From AC-37 sp036389835 (lineage in GTDB: Bacteria > Actinomycetota > Thermoleophilia > Solirubrobacterales > Thermoleophilaceae): a stretch of DNA of 64,000 nt. Shown here piece by piece: positions 50,249 through 58,357 of the stretch. Within the stretch, counting starts at the first letter, position 1, and each line of letters starts with the position of its first letter. Made by a program: the position numbers and the translations under genes. A model generated the notes under the pieces. The model saw only the letters and a program-made list of their open reading frames with translations, did no database searches and was not told where the DNA came from. The stretch lies in assembly GCA_036389835.1 (NCBI GenBank), contig DASVWC010000071.1, forward strand, positions 7,938 through 71,937, given 5' to 3'.

Positions 50249-51445
50249 TTGCCAGATCAGAGCACCGCCCATAGCGAGGGGCCGTCAGCGAGCGCGCAGG
50301 CCGCGGAGCTCGAGTTCCGCAACGTCACGAAGCGCTATCCGGGTCAGGCCGAGGCCGCCGTGAACGACCTCTCGCTGCGCGTCCCCGCCGGCGAGATCTG
50401 CGTCCTGGTCGGCCCCTCGGGCTGCGGCAAGACGACCGCGATGCGGATGGTCAACCGGATGATCGACATCACCGAGGGCGACATCCTGCTCGACGGCCGC
50501 AGCATCCGCGAGCGCGAGCCCGCCCAGCTCCGGCGCGAGATCGGCTACGCGATCCAGCAGATCGGCCTCTTCCCGCACCAGACCGTCCGGGAGAACATCG
50601 CCACGGTCCCGCGCCTGCTCGGGTGGGACAAGGCTCGGATCGGAGCCAGGGTGGACGAGCTGCTCGAGCTGGTCTCGCTCGACCCGCACGAGACCCGCGA
50701 CCGCTATCCCGCTCAGCTCTCGGGCGGGCAGCGCCAGCGCGTCGGCGTTGCGCGCGCGCTCGCGGCGGATCCACCGCTGATGCTGATGGACGAGCCGTTC
50801 GGCGCGATCGACCCGATCAACCGCGAGCGGCTCCAGAACGAGTTCCTCCGGCTCCAGAGGGAGATCCGCAAGACGATCGTCTTCGTCACCCACGACATCG
50901 ACGAGGCGATCAAGATGGGCGACAAGATCGCCGTCCTTAAGCAGGGCGGTCACCTCGCCCAGTACGCGAGCCCCGCCGAGCTGCTCACCGCGCCGGCCGA
51001 CCGCTTCGTGGAGGACTTCGTGGGCGCCGACCGGGCACTCAAGCGGCTCGCGCTCCAGCGCGTGCGCGACATCGACCTCTGGAGCGCCCCGCTGATCCAG
51101 GCGGGCGAGCGCACGGAGGAGGCGCGGGCGAAGCTCCGCGAGGCGGACGTGAAGATCGGGCTGCTGGTGGACGGCAGCCGCAAGCCGCTCGGCTGGCTCA
51201 GCGAGCGCGCCTACTCCGGCGAGCGCGTGCAGCCGGAGCTGCGGTCGGCGGCGGAGCCGCTGGTCGAGCTCGACGACGTGCTCCGCGACGCGCTCTCCGA
51301 CCTGCTCACCCGCGAGGTGCGCTACGCGCCGGTCGTCGACGGGGACGGCTGCGTGGCCGGCGTCCTCTCGATCGAGGTGATCGGGCACACGCTCAACGCC
51401 GAGCCCGCGGACGTGCCCACGGGGGCCGACTCGGCGATGGCATGA
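50249..51445 (+). CDS. Glycine betaine/choline-type ABC transporter ATPase
   Basis: About 398 residues. Walker A GPSGCGKTT, signature LSGGQRQRVGVARALA, Walker B LMLMDEPFGAID; the C-terminal part holds a CBS-like segment (RYAPVVDGDGCVAGVLSIEVIG), as in OpuCA/OpuAA, where it senses ionic strength. TTG 50249 is chosen because GGGGAGGGG lies nine bases upstream; ATG 50216 is in frame but overlaps that site. Its stop overlaps the first permease start (ATGA). It powers uptake of a quaternary ammonium osmoprotectant. Confidence 0.9.
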   Translation: MPDQSTAHSEGPSASAQAAELEFRNVTKRYPGQAEAAVNDLSLRVPAGEICVLVGPSGCGKTTAMRMVNRMIDITEGDILLDGRSIREREPAQLRREIGYAIQQIGLFPHQTVRENIATVPRLLGWDKARIGARVDELLELVSLDPHETRDRYPAQLSGGQRQRVGVARALAADPPLMLMDEPFGAIDPINRERLQNEFLRLQREIRKTIVFVTHDIDEAIKMGDKIAVLKQGGHLAQYASPAELLTAPADRFVEDFVGADRALKRLALQRVRDIDLWSAPLIQAGERTEEARAKLREADVKIGLLVDGSRKPLGWLSERAYSGERVQPELRSAAEPLVELDDVLRDALSDLLTREVRYAPVVDGDGCVAGVLSIEVIGHTLNAEPADVPTGADSAMA

Positions 51446-52146
51446 CCGGGCTGCTCGCGCAGGTCCAGATCCGCGAGCGCTCCGGGGAGGGGTGCGTGCA
51501 GGAGGACGGCTTCTGCCCGGACTGGATCGTCGACAACTTCACCGACCGCTACGTCGACCCGTTCTTCGAGCACGTCCTCCTGACGATCGTCTCGGTCGGC
51601 ATCGGGTTCGCCATCGCGTTCGCGCTGGCCCTGGTCGCGCACCGCCAGCGCTGGCTGACCGGCCCGATCACCGCGGTCACCGGCGCGCTCTACACCGTGC
51701 CGAGCGTGGCGGCGTTCCTGCTGCTGCTTCCGCTCACGGGCCGCGGCAACACGACCGCCGTCATCGCGCTGGTCTCGTACACGCTGCTGATCATCTTCCG
51801 CAACGTCACGACGGGCCTGCGCAACGTGCCCGAGGGCGCGACCGACGCGGCGCGCGGGATGGGCCTGACGCCCAACCAGATCCTCTGGCGGGTGGAGCTG
51901 CCGCTGGCGGTCCCCGAGATCCTCGCGGGGCTGAGGATCGCGACCACCACCACCGTCGGCCTCGCCACGCTCGCGTTCTTCGCCGGCGGCGGCGGCCTCG
52001 GAGCCGCGATCTACGCCGACCTCCAGTTCAAGTCGAACGTGGTCACGGCCGGCGGGCTGGCGGTGCTGCTCGCGGCGGCGCTCGACCTGCTCATCCTGCT
52101 CGCGCAGCGGCTGCTCACACCCTGGCGGCGGGCGGTGGCGGCGTGA
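51442..52146 (+). CDS. Osmoprotectant ABC permease (OpuCB-like)
   Basis: 234 residues with six helices of the BPD_transp_1 type. EAA loop: EGATDAARGMGLTPNQILWRVELPLAVPEILAGL. An N-terminal extracellular portion (about 1-35) includes two Cys. ATG 51442 overlaps the ATPase stop, and its own stop overlaps the second permease start (GTGA). Confidence 0.88.
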   Translation: MTGLLAQVQIRERSGEGCVQEDGFCPDWIVDNFTDRYVDPFFEHVLLTIVSVGIGFAIAFALALVAHRQRWLTGPITAVTGALYTVPSVAAFLLLLPLTGRGNTTAVIALVSYTLLIIFRNVTTGLRNVPEGATDAARGMGLTPNQILWRVELPLAVPEILAGLRIATTTTVGLATLAFFAGGGGLGAAIYADLQFKSNVVTAGGLAVLLAAALDLLILLAQRLLTPWRRAVAA

Positions 52147-52910
52147 GCCCGCTGATCGCCGGCGTCCTCAGCGACTTCAAGGACGCGATCGAGTTCATCT
52201 TCCACGAGCGCGAGTCGGTCACCGGCGGCATCCAGGTGGGCGGGCACGAGATGCTGAAGTTCACGGGCACCCACGCCTGGGTCAGCTTCCTCGCGGTCGC
52301 CGTCGCGTGCCTGGTCTCGGTGCCGATCGGACTCTGGCTCGGGCACATCGGCCGCGGCGAGTTCGTGGCGATCAGCGTGTCGAACGTCGGGCGCGCCGTC
52401 CCGACCCTCGCCCTGCTGGCGTTCTTCATCGCGTACGTGGGCGTCGGCGTCTCGAACGTGGTGCTGGTGCTGGTGCTCCTGGCCATCCCGCCGATCCTCA
52501 CGAACACCTACGTCGGCGCCCGTCAGGTTGACCCCGAGACGGTCGACGCCGCACGCGGGGTCGGCCTGACCGAGCTCCAGGTGGCCACCCGCGTCAGGCT
52601 CCCGCTCGCGCTGAACACGATCTTCGGCGGCATCCGCACCTCGTCGGTGAACGTGTTCGCCACCGCCACGATCGCGCCGTTCGCGAGCGTCGAGACGCTC
52701 GGCACCCCGATCATCAACGGGAACGTCTACGGCGACGCGGGCCGGCTCGGCGCGGCGATCCTCGTCGCCGTGCTCACCCTGGCGATCGACCTCGCCCTCG
52801 CGGGCGTGCAGCGCGGGGTGACCCCGAAGGGCCTCAAGCAAACCACTGACACCGGCCGCGGCCGGCGTCTTCCTATCCCCCAAATCAGGAGAAGGGAGCA
52901 GGTCACATGA
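52143..52910 (+). CDS. Osmoprotectant ABC permease (OpuCD-like)
   Basis: 255 residues, same permease family, with EAA loop DPETVDAARGVGLTELQVATRVRLPLALNTIFGG. Forms the channel with the preceding permease. GTG 52143 and the ATGA overlap at 52907-52910 show tight coupling to both neighbours. Confidence 0.88.
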   Translation: MSPLIAGVLSDFKDAIEFIFHERESVTGGIQVGGHEMLKFTGTHAWVSFLAVAVACLVSVPIGLWLGHIGRGEFVAISVSNVGRAVPTLALLAFFIAYVGVGVSNVVLVLVLLAIPPILTNTYVGARQVDPETVDAARGVGLTELQVATRVRLPLALNTIFGGIRTSSVNVFATATIAPFASVETLGTPIINGNVYGDAGRLGAAILVAVLTLAIDLALAGVQRGVTPKGLKQTTDTGRGRRLPIPQIRRREQVT

Positions 52911-53881
52911 AGCGGACACTCTGGATGTGGGCGCTGGCGCTGGTCGCGGCGCTCGCGATGGTCGCCGCCGGCTGCGGCGACGACGACGACGAGGGCGGCG
53001 GCGGCGAGGGCGGCGGCGGTGGGACGCCGGCGGCCCAGGTGATCGAGAAGAACCCCGCGAACTCCGGCAAGTCGATCACGATCGGCTCGAAGAACTTCCC
53101 GGAGCAGTTCATCCTCGGCGAGATCTACACCCAGTCGCTCGAGGCGGCCGGGTACTCGGTCAAGAAGGAGCTCAACCTCGGCGACGAGGGCGTGGCGTTC
53201 AAGTCGCTGAAGGCCGGCGAGATCGATGCCTACCCCGAGTACATCGGGACGTCGCTGTCCTCGCACCTGAAGGTCAAGGTGACCGCCATCCCGAAGGACC
53301 CGCAGGAGGCGTTCGACCAGCTCGTCGAGGGCCAGAAGAAGAACCAGGTCACCCCGCTGCCGCGCACGCCGTTCGAGAACACCTACCGCGTCGGCATGCT
53401 CAAGGAGACCTACGACCGGCTCGGCGTGAAGACGCTCTCCGAGCTCAAGGGCAAGGAGGGCGACCTGACGATCAACGGGTACCCGGAGTGCAAGCAGCGG
53501 CCGGACTGCCTGCTCGGGCTCCAGAACACCTACGACCTGAAGTTCAAGGACTTCATCGCGTCGCAGGACCCGTATCCGATCCTCGACAGCAAGAAGGCGG
53601 ACGTCGCGATGGTGTTCACGACCGACGCGCCGCTGTCCACCGACAAGTACGCGGTGCTGGAGGACGACAAGCACCTGTTCCCGCCGTACCAGGTCACGCT
53701 GCTGGTGCGTGACGACAAGCTCCAGGAGCTCGGCCCGGATGCCCAGAAGACGGTCGAGAACGTCCAGAAGGGGCTGACCGAGGAGGTCATGCAGGAGCTC
53801 AACTCCCGCGTGGTCCTCGACAAGCAGAAGCCGGAGAAGGTGGCGGCCGACTACCTCCGCGAGGCGGGGTACGTCAAGTAA
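52907..53881 (+). CDS. Osmoprotectant ABC substrate-binding lipoprotein (OpuAC/OpuCC-like)
   Basis: 324-residue solute-binding lipoprotein. Lipobox VAAGC places the acylated Cys at about residue 24, followed by a Gly/Asp/Glu-rich linker, then the OpuAC fold (ITIGSKNFPEQFILGEIYTQSLEAAG). GEIDAYPEYIGTSLSS is the classic choline/betaine binding segment. ATG 52907 overlaps the permease stop and has AGGAGAAGGGAG upstream. Last gene of the operon; the hairpin at 53892 follows 11 bases later. Confidence 0.92.
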   Translation: MKRTLWMWALALVAALAMVAAGCGDDDDEGGGGEGGGGGTPAAQVIEKNPANSGKSITIGSKNFPEQFILGEIYTQSLEAAGYSVKKELNLGDEGVAFKSLKAGEIDAYPEYIGTSLSSHLKVKVTAIPKDPQEAFDQLVEGQKKNQVTPLPRTPFENTYRVGMLKETYDRLGVKTLSELKGKEGDLTINGYPECKQRPDCLLGLQNTYDLKFKDFIASQDPYPILDSKKADVAMVFTTDAPLSTDKYAVLEDDKHLFPPYQVTLLVRDDKLQELGPDAQKTVENVQKGLTEEVMQELNSRVVLDKQKPEKVAADYLREAGYVK

Positions 53882-53891
53882 CGCGTGAGTC

Positions 53892-53928
53892 GAGCGGGCG
53901 GCCGCGTCCAGGCGCGGCCGTCCCGCTC
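53892..53928 (+). terminator. Terminator hairpin of the osmoprotectant operon
   Basis: GAGCGGG-CGGCCGCG pairs with CGCGGCCG-CCCGCTC around loop TCCAGG, 15 pairs with one bulged T at 53921. It lies 11 bases after the last stop of the operon. Confidence 0.75.
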
Positions 53929-53961
53929 CACTTCTGCTGAGCATCTGCCGATATCTGGCGG

Positions 53962-55485
53962 GTGCGTCGCACCGCCCTGTTCGCCTGCGCCATCGGCCTG
54001 ACCCTCGGCCCCGCCTCCGCGGCTGCCGCCGACCCGAGCACCATGGTCACCGACCCGAGCACGATCGCCACCGTCGGCGGCGAGCGGGTCGAGATCTCGA
54101 TGCACGGGGACCGGATCCCGCGCGGCAGCGACTTCGAGCTGCGCGGCAGGGTGCGCGCGATGCCGCGGCTGGCCGCGGCGTCGCTGGCGCCGTCGTGGTG
54201 CGGCACCGAGCGGCGCACCGACGACACCGCTAACGCGTCGCAGTCCGGCGCGCGCGTGAAGGTCGTCTACGCCTACGCGCAGGACCGGCCAAACCGCTTC
54301 AACGACTACAAGCACCTGATCCAGAACGACATCCGGACGATGTCCGACTGGGTCGCGGGCTCGGCCCGCGGGGTCCGGACGATCCGCTTCGACACCGGCA
54401 CGAGCTGCGGGCCCGAGTACGTTGACATCGCGTCGGTCCAGCTACCGCGCATCCGCTCGGTGTACGTCGGCTCGGCGTCGCGAAGCTCGCTCGTGCTGAC
54501 CGACGTGAAGGGTGCGCTCAGCGAGATGACCGGCACCCGCAACTTCCTGATCTACGCCGACGGCCTCTACGCGGACGACTACGTCCTCGGCACCGGTCAG
54601 CTGCCCGAGGACGACTCCCCCGGCGACCTCAACGCGTCCAACCACGGCGGCGCGGCCGCGATGGTGTGGGGCGACGGCGAGAGCGACTTCATCCCCGAGC
54701 GCCTGACGACGGCGCTGCACGAGGTGAGCCACACCCTCGGGGCGGTCCAGGACACCGCCCCGCACTCGACCATCGCCGGGCACTGCTACGACGTGCAGGA
54801 CGTCATGTGCTACGCCGACGGCGGCCCGCACGGCACGCCCGACTACCTCGTCGACGCGTGCACCGGCACCGTGCCGATCCTCCCCTACGAGTGCGGCTTC
54901 GACGACTACTTCAACGCGTCGCCGAACCCCGGCACCTACCTCGACACCCACTGGAACCTCTACGACTCGCGCTTCATGTGCGACGTCGGCTCGTGCGTCG
55001 CGGAGGCGGGCACCGCGCCGCCGCCCGCGCCGACGCCCACGCCGTTCCCCACGAACCCGACGCCCGACGCGAGCCCGACGACGCCCGACCCCGTGCCCGA
55101 CCCGGGCGACCCCGCGGGCGAGCAGGCCTCGGCCTGGCTCGACCAGTTCGTGCTCGGCGGGGCCGCCGCGCTCAAGAAGGTCGGCCTGCGCGGCCTCGCC
55201 CAGGGCAAGGCGCTCGTCATCGCGGGGCAGCCGCCGGCCGGCCACTCGGTGCAGGTCGACCTGATGATCGGAGCCGGCGCCGTGGCGGGCGGGACGCTCG
55301 ACGCCGGCGGCAAGACGCGGCTCAAGCTCCCGCGCGTGCACCGCCGCGCACTGGTCAGCCGGACCAAGGTGCGCTTCACGCTCCAGGGCGTGATCCGGGC
55401 GTCGGCCGGCTACGGCGCGCCGACCGTGAAGCGAGTGGCGGTCACGCTCAAGGCGCCCGCCAAGAAGAAGCGCCGCCGCCGCTAG
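53962..55485 (+). CDS. Secreted zinc metalloprotease-like protein
   Basis: 507 residues with a signal peptide (1-23, ending ASAAAAD). The zinc motif is H253-E254-VS-H257-TLGAVQD, and a Met-turn-like DVMCYADGG follows at 280-288. The residue at the usual third metzincin ligand position is Q263; D264 or H268 (APHS) could serve instead. Residues 90-200 form the N-terminal part of the domain. After a Pro/Thr linker (about 353-388) comes a C-terminal beta-rich domain ending in a run of Lys/Arg. Start GTG 53962. It follows the osmoprotectant operon but has its own spacer and probably its own promoter. Confidence 0.78.
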   Translation: MRRTALFACAIGLTLGPASAAAADPSTMVTDPSTIATVGGERVEISMHGDRIPRGSDFELRGRVRAMPRLAAASLAPSWCGTERRTDDTANASQSGARVKVVYAYAQDRPNRFNDYKHLIQNDIRTMSDWVAGSARGVRTIRFDTGTSCGPEYVDIASVQLPRIRSVYVGSASRSSLVLTDVKGALSEMTGTRNFLIYADGLYADDYVLGTGQLPEDDSPGDLNASNHGGAAAMVWGDGESDFIPERLTTALHEVSHTLGAVQDTAPHSTIAGHCYDVQDVMCYADGGPHGTPDYLVDACTGTVPILPYECGFDDYFNASPNPGTYLDTHWNLYDSRFMCDVGSCVAEAGTAPPPAPTPTPFPTNPTPDASPTTPDPVPDPGDPAGEQASAWLDQFVLGGAAALKKVGLRGLAQGKALVIAGQPPAGHSVQVDLMIGAGAVAGGTLDAGGKTRLKLPRVHRRALVSRTKVRFTLQGVIRASAGYGAPTVKRVAVTLKAPAKKKRRRR

Positions 55486-55564
55486 AGCGGGCCGGCGCCA
55501 ACTGGGACATCCGGCGGCCCGGCGGCCGCGTAGAGGGAGCCGAACCCAATCCGGAGGCCCCCTC

Positions 55565-56242
55565 ATGTCCGACGAGAACGGCGCAGTAAAGGAGCTCACC
55601 GAGGACGCCGCTTCGCGCAAGCGGTTCCTCAGGATGGTCGGCGGCGGCGGTGCCGCGGCCGCGTTCGCCATCTTCGCGGCCGCGTGCGGCGACGACGAGG
55701 AGGAGGAGAGCTCGTCGAGCGGCTCCAGCACCACCCAGGGCGGCATGGGCGGCTCCGGGGGCGGCGACCTCGAGATCGTGCAGTACGCGCTGACCCTCGA
55801 GCACCTCGAGGCCGACTTCTACACCGCCGTGATCGAGGCGGGCGTGATCGAGGACCGGGCGCTCGGCAAGGTCGCGACGATGATCCGCGACAACGAGCAG
55901 GAGCACGTCGACGCGCTCACGGCCACTGTCAAGCAGCTCGGCGGCGAGCCGCAGAGGCCGAAGACCGACTTCACCGCGGTGATCGAGGGGGGCGAGAAGA
56001 AGGTCCTCGTCACCGCGGCCGAGGTCGAGAACCTGGGCGCGGCGGCCTACCTCGGGCAGGCGGGCCGGATCCGGAGCAAGGACGTGCTCGCGGCGGCGCT
56101 GTCGATCCACACCGTCGAGGCACGCCACGCGGCCGCGCTGAACAGCGTGGTCGGCAGGACCATCGTCCCGGACGGCGCGTTCGCCAAGCCGGCGTCGATG
56201 GACGAGGTGCTTCCCAAGGTCAAGCCGTTCCTGGCGGCCTAA
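55565..56242 (+). CDS. Exported ferritin-like (Ferritin_2) lipoprotein
   Basis: 225 residues. SRKRFLRMVGGGG followed by a hydrophobic stretch and AAACGDD looks like a Tat-type lipoprotein signal with Cys near residue 41. After a Ser/Gly linker comes the ferritin-like four-helix domain: QYALTLEHLEADFYTAVIEAG, DNEQEHVDALTATVKQLGG and HTVEARHAAALNS carry the Glu/His iron ligands. Family members include desiccation-related proteins. GGAGG precedes ATG 55565. Its close relative follows at 56262. Confidence 0.88.
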   Translation: MSDENGAVKELTEDAASRKRFLRMVGGGGAAAAFAIFAAACGDDEEEESSSSGSSTTQGGMGGSGGGDLEIVQYALTLEHLEADFYTAVIEAGVIEDRALGKVATMIRDNEQEHVDALTATVKQLGGEPQRPKTDFTAVIEGGEKKVLVTAAEVENLGAAAYLGQAGRIRSKDVLAAALSIHTVEARHAAALNSVVGRTIVPDGAFAKPASMDEVLPKVKPFLAA

Positions 56243-56261
56243 CAACAAGGAGATCGCTCTG

Positions 56262-56864
56262 ATGATCGAGGTTCACGGCATGACCAGGCAGGCGTTCATC
56301 ATGCGCGGCGCGGTGGCGGCGGGCACGGTGTACGGGATGTCGACGGTGGGGCCGTTCGTGCGCCAGGCCCTGGCGCAGGGCGGCGGAGGCGACGTGGAGA
56401 TACTCAACTTCGCCCTCACGCTCGAGTACCTGGAGGCGGCGTTCTACGAGCAGGCCCTCGCGGGCACGAAGGGGCTCTCCGGCGACGCGAAGAAGATCGC
56501 CACGACCCTGCGCGACAACGAGAACGAGCACGTCGACGCGCTGACCGCGGCGATCAAGGACGGCGGCGGCAAGCCGGTGGCGGTGCCGGGCGTCGACTTC
56601 GGCGACGCGTTCGCCTCGCAGGACTCGTTCCTGAAGGTGGCCCAGACGTTTGAGGACCTCGGCGTGTCGGCCTACAACGGCGCCGCCGTGGACATCGAGT
56701 CGAAGGACATCCTGGCCGCGGCCGGCGGCATCGTGCAGGTGGAGGCCCGCCACGCGGCGGCGATCCGCTCGCTGCGCGGCGAGGACATCACGCCGGGCGC
56801 CTTCGACGAGGCGCTGCCGAAGGACAAGGTCCTCGAGGCGGCGCAGCCGTTCCTCGCCGGCTGA
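56262..56864 (+). CDS. Exported ferritin-like (Ferritin_2) protein
   Basis: 200 residues, paralogue of the preceding gene, with the same metal-binding helices (NFALTLEYLEAAFYEQAL, DNENEHVDALTAAIKDGGG, VQVEARHAAAIRS). The signal is of twin-arginine or Sec type without a lipobox Cys (TRQAFIMRGAVAAGTVYG, then FVRQALAQG). AAGGAG precedes ATG 56262; spacing from the first gene is 19 bases, so they are co-transcribed. Possible role: iron or peroxide handling outside the membrane. Confidence 0.88.
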   Translation: MIEVHGMTRQAFIMRGAVAAGTVYGMSTVGPFVRQALAQGGGGDVEILNFALTLEYLEAAFYEQALAGTKGLSGDAKKIATTLRDNENEHVDALTAAIKDGGGKPVAVPGVDFGDAFASQDSFLKVAQTFEDLGVSAYNGAAVDIESKDILAAAGGIVQVEARHAAAIRSLRGEDITPGAFDEALPKDKVLEAAQPFLAG

Positions 56865-56904
56865 GCCGGGCGCTGGTAGCCGCGCGGCCACGAACCGGCC
56901 CGAG

Positions 56905-57375
56905 GTGGCGGTCGACGTCGTGCCCGCGCAGGGAGCTACGACCCTGGAGATCTCGAACGACGGGACCTTCGTGCCGGCCACGACCTTCGCGGTCGTGAGG
57001 GGCCGCTATCCGTGGGTTCTCTCGTCCGGCGGCCCGGAGCAGGTCCCGAAGCGGGTCTACGTGCGCTTTCGCGGTAGCTCCGCCTTCCCGCCGACCGACG
57101 TGTTCGCCGACTCGATCGTCCTCGACCGCACCCGGTCCCGCGTGCTGCCGCCGGTCATCGCGTCGGTGCATGGGTCGGTGAGCACGATCCGGGTGTCGGC
57201 GGCCGACCGCACCGCGGGCGTGGCCGGCCTTCAGGTCACGACGAACCCGCGGCGCCCCGGCGGCCTACGCCCGTACCGGCGGAAGGTGCGCCTACGGGCC
57301 GGGCGCGGGGCGGCGATCTACGTGCGCGCGATCGACCGGGCGGGGAACCGCTCGAGCTGGCACCGGGCTCGCTAG
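56905..57375 (+). CDS. Fragment of a surface repeat-domain protein
   Basis: From GTG 56905 a 156-residue frame reads TTLEISNDGTFVPATTFA, then RYPWVLSSGGPEQVPKRVYVRFRGS and DSIVLDRT. This pattern is typical of the Ig-like repeat found in large actinobacterial secreted proteins; a second half (ASVHGSVSTIRVSAADRTAGVAGLQ) resembles another such unit. There is no signal peptide and no upstream partner, so it is probably the remnant of a longer gene. It lies 40 bases after the ferritin-like pair. Could be non-functional. Confidence 0.5.
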   Translation: MAVDVVPAQGATTLEISNDGTFVPATTFAVVRGRYPWVLSSGGPEQVPKRVYVRFRGSSAFPPTDVFADSIVLDRTRSRVLPPVIASVHGSVSTIRVSAADRTAGVAGLQVTTNPRRPGGLRPYRRKVRLRAGRGAAIYVRAIDRAGNRSSWHRAR

Positions 57376-57379
57376 GGCG

Positions 57380-58357
57380 CTAGCCGCGCAGCGCCGGCAG
57401 CACGCGGTCGCGGTAGACGCCCAGCGCCGCCCGCGGGTCGGCACCCGAGACGTTCATCAGCGCGACGGTCGTCGCGCCCATCGCCTCGATCTCGCGCACG
57501 CGCTCGACGTGCAGGTCCGGATCCGACCCGATGATCAGCGCCTCGCGCAGGTCGTCGTCGGAGACCTGCTCCTCGCCGCGCTCGTACATCGCCTTCGGGT
57601 CGTGCCAGTCGTCGGTGAAGAACTCCTCGGGCTGCGCGCCCTTCCATACCCGCGCGCCCTCGAGCGCCTCCTCCTCGGAGGTGGCCCACGAGAACTGCGC
57701 CTGGAGGACGATCTCGCCCGGCTCGCGACCCGCGTCGGAGGCGGCCGACCTGTACGCCTCGATCATGTCCGGCGCCATGTCGGGGTCGGCCAGGGTCCAG
57801 AGCCCGTCGCCGTGCCTGCCCGCCACCGCCGCGGCCTTCGGGCCGAACGCCGAGATGTAGATCGGCGGCGGCTTCTCCGGGAGCGTGTGCAGAACTGCGC
57901 TCCTGGTGGAGAACCACTCGCCGTCGTGGTCGACGGTCTCGCCCTGCCAGAGGCGGCGGATCAGCGACAGCGCCTCGTCCATCCGCTCCACCTGCCCGGA
58001 GGGAGCCGGCCAATCCGCGCCCAGCGGGGACTCATTCAAGGACTCCCCCGACCCGAACCCCAGGTAGGGCCGGCCCGGGTACATCGCCTCCATGGTCGCC
58101 CACGCCTGGGCGATCAGCACCGGGTGGTAGCGCGGGCCGGGCGGCGTCACCGCGGTGCCGATCGGCACGCCCGCCGTGGCCTGGAGGGCGGCGCCGAGCC
58201 ACACCCACGCGTGGGCCGACTCGCCCCCCTCCCACCACGGCTGGAGGTGATCGGAGCAGCCGAGCCCGTCGAAGCCCCCCTGCTCGGCCTCCACCGCCTG
58301 CGCGAGCAGCTCCCCGGGCGGGAACTGCTCGTGCGCGCAGACGTAGAAGTACCTCAC
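57380..58357 (-). CDS. F420-dependent LLM-class oxidoreductase (TIGR03557-like)
   Basis: 325-residue luciferase-like barrel. It shows the marks of the F420 group related to glucose-6-phosphate dehydrogenase: GFDGLGCSDHLQPWW, IGTAVTPPGPRYHPVLIAQAWATMEAM, YLGFGSGESLNESPLG and PPPIYISAFGPKAAAVAGRHGDG. It would pass hydride between coenzyme F420 and an unknown substrate. GTG 58357 follows directly after the thiolase TAG with no spacer, so the two are one operon. Confidence 0.88.
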   Translation of the reverse strand: MRYFYVCAHEQFPPGELLAQAVEAEQGGFDGLGCSDHLQPWWEGGESAHAWVWLGAALQATAGVPIGTAVTPPGPRYHPVLIAQAWATMEAMYPGRPYLGFGSGESLNESPLGADWPAPSGQVERMDEALSLIRRLWQGETVDHDGEWFSTRSAVLHTLPEKPPPIYISAFGPKAAAVAGRHGDGLWTLADPDMAPDMIEAYRSAASDAGREPGEIVLQAQFSWATSEEEALEGARVWKGAQPEEFFTDDWHDPKAMYERGEEQVSDDDLREALIIGSDPDLHVERVREIEAMGATTVALMNVSGADPRAALGVYRDRVLPALRG

